From Halobacteriales archaeon (GTDB lineage Archaea > Thermoplasmatota > E2 > JACPAO01 > JAHFTW01), in NCBI GenBank assembly GCA_020201445.1, contig JAIVGU010000225.1, positions 1-6,101 of the forward strand: a stretch of 6,101 nucleotides of DNA, written 5' to 3'. The notes under the pieces are model-generated. The model did not search any database, was not told the DNA's origin, and saw nothing but the letters and a program-made list of their open reading frames with translations. Position numbers and translations under genes: made by a program. The first letter of the stretch is position 1; each line of letters begins with the position of its first letter. Positions 4,523-6,101 of this stretch are shown one piece after another.

Positions 4523-4569
4523 AAACCGCGGATGGCGCGGATTCCCGCGGATGGACGAATCCGTGGCTT
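4523..4569. repeat. Second short inverted-repeat unit beside the HMG-CoA reductase start
   Basis: AAACCGCGGATG (4523-4534) and AATCCGTGGCTT (4558-4569) are imperfect inverted ends (9 of 12), with GCGCGGATTCCCGCGGAT between them. The CCGCGGAT-type words are those of the larger elements. An ATG at 4551 that could be taken as the reductase start lies inside this unit, which argues against it. Confidence 0.5.
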
Positions 4570-4604
4570 CCGCTGGACCCGTGGTCCAGTCGGGTGCGCC
4601 GGAG

Positions 4605-4609
4605 TATTT
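4605..4609 (+). promoter_or_regulatory. Possible TATA-like element of the HMG-CoA reductase gene
   Basis: TATTT stands alone in GC-rich sequence with its centre 28 nt before the GTG at 4635, nearly the same geometry as the pheT TATA box and its ATG. It is a weak match to an archaeal TATA box, so this is suggestive only. The alternative is CTATAAAC at 4417-4424, which would give a leader of nearly 200 nt. Confidence 0.35.
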
Positions 4610-4634
4610 GACCCCGCTCCGGGTGACGCACCGC

Positions 4635-5795
4635 GTGAAGGACCCGAAGGCCCCTCCGTGGAGCGGCTTCCACCGCCTGCACCGAAAGGAGCGCCTGCGC
4701 CGCGTCGCCGTCGCCTCGGGGCTCTCCGCCGCCGACGAGGCCGCGCTGTCGGCCGCGTTGCCGCTCGACCTGGCCGAGTCGTTCATCGAGAACGCGGTGG
4801 GCTCCTTCCCGCTGCCGCTGGGCGTGGCGGTCAACTTCGTGGTGGACGGCAAGCCGGTCCTGGTCCCGATGGCGGTCGAGGAGTCCAGCGTCGTCGCCGC
4901 GGCCAGCCACGGCGCTAAGCTCGCGGCGCAGGGCGGCGGCTTCCGCACCGAGGTCATGGACCCCGTCACCATCGGCCAGGTCGAGCTGCGCGGCGTGCGC
5001 GACGTGGCCGCCGCCAAGAAGGTGGTCGCCCGCAGCCGCAAGGCGTGGATGCGGCTCCTCGACGGGCAGGTCCCGGCTATGGCGAAGCGCGGTGGCGGCC
5101 TGCGCGGCATCGAGGCCCGCGCCGCGGGCAAGGGCCGTTTGGTGTTGCACCTCCTCGTGGACACCCGCGAGGCGATGGGCGCCAACGTCGTCAACACCCT
5201 CTGCGAAGCGCTCGCTCCCGTCGCGGCGGAGGCCGTCGGCGCCAAGCCGGGGCTGCGCATCCTGAGCAACCTCGCCGACCACCGCCTCGCCACCGCCACC
5301 TGCACCATCCCGCACGCGGCGCTCGGGGGAAAGGACCCGGTCAAGGCCATCGTCGCCGCCAACCGCTTCGCCCTGGAGGACCCGTACCGCGCCGCGACGC
5401 ACAACAAGGGCATCCTCAACGGCGTCGACCCCGTCCTCGTCGCCACCGGCAACGACTGGCGCGCCGTGGAGGCGGGGGCGCACGCCTACGCCGCCCGCAC
5501 CGGGACGTACAGGGCGCTCACCGCCTACCGCCAGGACGCGAAGGGCGACCTGCACGCGGAGTTGACGATGCCGCTCTCCGTCGGCACCGTGGGCGGCGTC
5601 ACGCGCCTGCACCCCACCGCCAAGGCGTGCCTCAAGCTCCTGGGGGAGCCCGACAGCCGCCGCCTCGCCGCCGTCTGCGTGAGCGTCGGCCTCGCGCAGA
5701 ACCTCGCCGCGCTCAAGGCGCTCTCCGGCGAGGGCATCCAGAAGGGCCACATGGCGCTGCACGCGAGCAACTTGGCGCTGGCCCGGCGCGCCTGA
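4635..5795 (+). CDS. Hydroxymethylglutaryl-CoA reductase, class II
   Basis: In archaea this enzyme reduces HMG-CoA to mevalonate, the committed step to isoprenoid membrane lipids; class II members also work in degradation. The 386 residues align with Pseudomonas mevalonii HMGR as I remember it: ENAVGSFPLPLGVAVNF (52-68), catalytic E83 (VEESSVVAAAS), nucleotide-binding REAMGANVVNT (178-188), catalytic K258 (ATHNKG), D274 (TGNDWRAVEAG) and H372 (GHMALH). From GTG 4635, ten residues precede the first conserved motif and E83 falls at the same number as in P. mevalonii. An in-frame GTG at 4623 and ATG at 4551 are alternatives; the ATG lies inside a repeat and the extra codons have a weaker GC3 pattern. 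The protein ends about 14 residues after the catalytic His region, lacking the roughly 40-residue C-terminal flap. It is divergent from pheT. Confidence 0.92.
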   Translation: MKDPKAPPWSGFHRLHRKERLRRVAVASGLSAADEAALSAALPLDLAESFIENAVGSFPLPLGVAVNFVVDGKPVLVPMAVEESSVVAAASHGAKLAAQGGGFRTEVMDPVTIGQVELRGVRDVAAAKKVVARSRKAWMRLLDGQVPAMAKRGGGLRGIEARAAGKGRLVLHLLVDTREAMGANVVNTLCEALAPVAAEAVGAKPGLRILSNLADHRLATATCTIPHAALGGKDPVKAIVAANRFALEDPYRAATHNKGILNGVDPVLVATGNDWRAVEAGAHAYAARTGTYRALTAYRQDAKGDLHAELTMPLSVGTVGGVTRLHPTAKACLKLLGEPDSRRLAAVCVSVGLAQNLAALKALSGEGIQKGHMALHASNLALARRA

Positions 5796-5808
5796 CCTCC
5801 CCCCGCTG

Positions 5809-5975
5809 AACCACGGATTGCACGGACCTTCTGACTGCGAAACTCGCGGAACCAGAGGGAAATATCCTGGTCTTCGCGCCTTTCGCGGTCAGATGTGCTG
5901 TTTTCGCCGACGAGCCGCAGAAGCGCGGAGTCCTCGGAGCCAATTGGGTCCGTGTCATCCGCGCAATCCGTGGTT
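5809..5975. repeat. Inverted-repeat intergenic element, copy 2 (MITE-like)
   Basis: The element is about 167 bp with terminal inverted repeats matching at 17 of 18 positions: AACCACGGATTGCACGGA at 5809-5826 against 5958-5975. Internal blocks correspond in order to those of 2576-2734: a GCGAAA..CGCG.AACCA word, a GGGAA..TCCTG word, a TTCGCG..TTTC.CGGT word, then TG.GCTGT and CGACGA.CCGC.GAAG. Both copies follow a plus-strand gene. The element starts 13 nt after the reductase stop codon. Confidence 0.7.
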
Positions 5976-6101
5976 TAGCTCGGGAGAGGGTTGCACAGAC
6001 CAAGTCAATGATGCTTATCCTTGGCAAGCCGTGGCGCAACGTGTGCTTAAGGTCCCAGTCCCCGCCGCCCCGCCGCCGCACGCGGCCCATGCGCGGCTGG
6101 C
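5976..6101. other. Right-edge sequence with no supported gene
   Basis: An ATG at 6008 opens a frame to the edge (MMLILGKPWRNVCLRS then proline/arginine-rich), and another ATG lies at 6089. Neither shows a family motif. TTATCC near 6014 and CTTAAG near 6045 could be promoter-like for a gene beginning at 6089 or beyond the edge. The base composition returns to high GC after 6050. I make no gene call. Confidence 0.3.

Noticed and set aside
2481..5762. A 1093-codon open frame on the minus strand
   Set aside because: It overlaps the reductase in antisense and pheT in another frame. Its product is low-complexity, rich in Arg, Ala, Gly and Pro, as expected for a shadow frame in very GC-rich DNA.
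6008..6101. A plus-strand gene starting at ATG 6008
   Set aside because: The 31 visible codons turn into a Pro/Arg-rich run with no motif and the frame cannot be followed past the edge.

Overview
The window looks like part of a GC-rich archaeal chromosome, most likely a Thermoplasmatota-type lineage. Three things point there: a PheRS beta chain of the short archaeal/eukaryotic type (548 residues), a class II HMG-CoA reductase as found in Archaeoglobus and Thermoplasmata, and promoters with a TATA-like element about 28-30 nt before the start codon (leaderless messages). The lineage is inferred from family knowledge; no rRNA or taxonomic marker search was possible.

Left part (1 to about 1700) has visibly lower GC and reads as accessory DNA. 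It holds the 5' end of a probable transposase running off the left edge (minus strand), a 56-residue AbrB-like protein (minus), a small lipoprotein (plus) divergent from it across a 13-bp tandem repeat, and then about 750 bases without a protein gene. That gap is structured: a 13-bp perfect hairpin, two tRNA-like sequences with sound acceptor and T arms but defective D/anticodon arms, a third hairpin-rich block, and a conserved box 20-25 nt downstream of each of the three.

Right part (about 1700-5800) is dense, high-GC housekeeping sequence: an MBL-fold hydrolase (plus, TTG start), pheT (minus, convergent with it), and HMG-CoA reductase (plus, divergent from pheT). PheT is a subunit of the enzyme that charges tRNA-Phe; HMG-CoA reductase makes mevalonate for archaeal isoprenoid lipids. 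They share only an intergenic region, not a pathway. pheS is not beside pheT in this window.

The intergenic spaces of the right part are filled by one family of inverted-repeat elements with ends like AACCACGGATTGC. Full-length copies of about 160 bp lie after the MBL gene and after the HMG-CoA reductase gene. Shorter hairpin derivatives lie between pheT and the reductase gene. The reductase appears to lack the C-terminal flap of its family, and its stop codon lies 13 bases before one of these elements. The last 126 bases hold no gene I can support.
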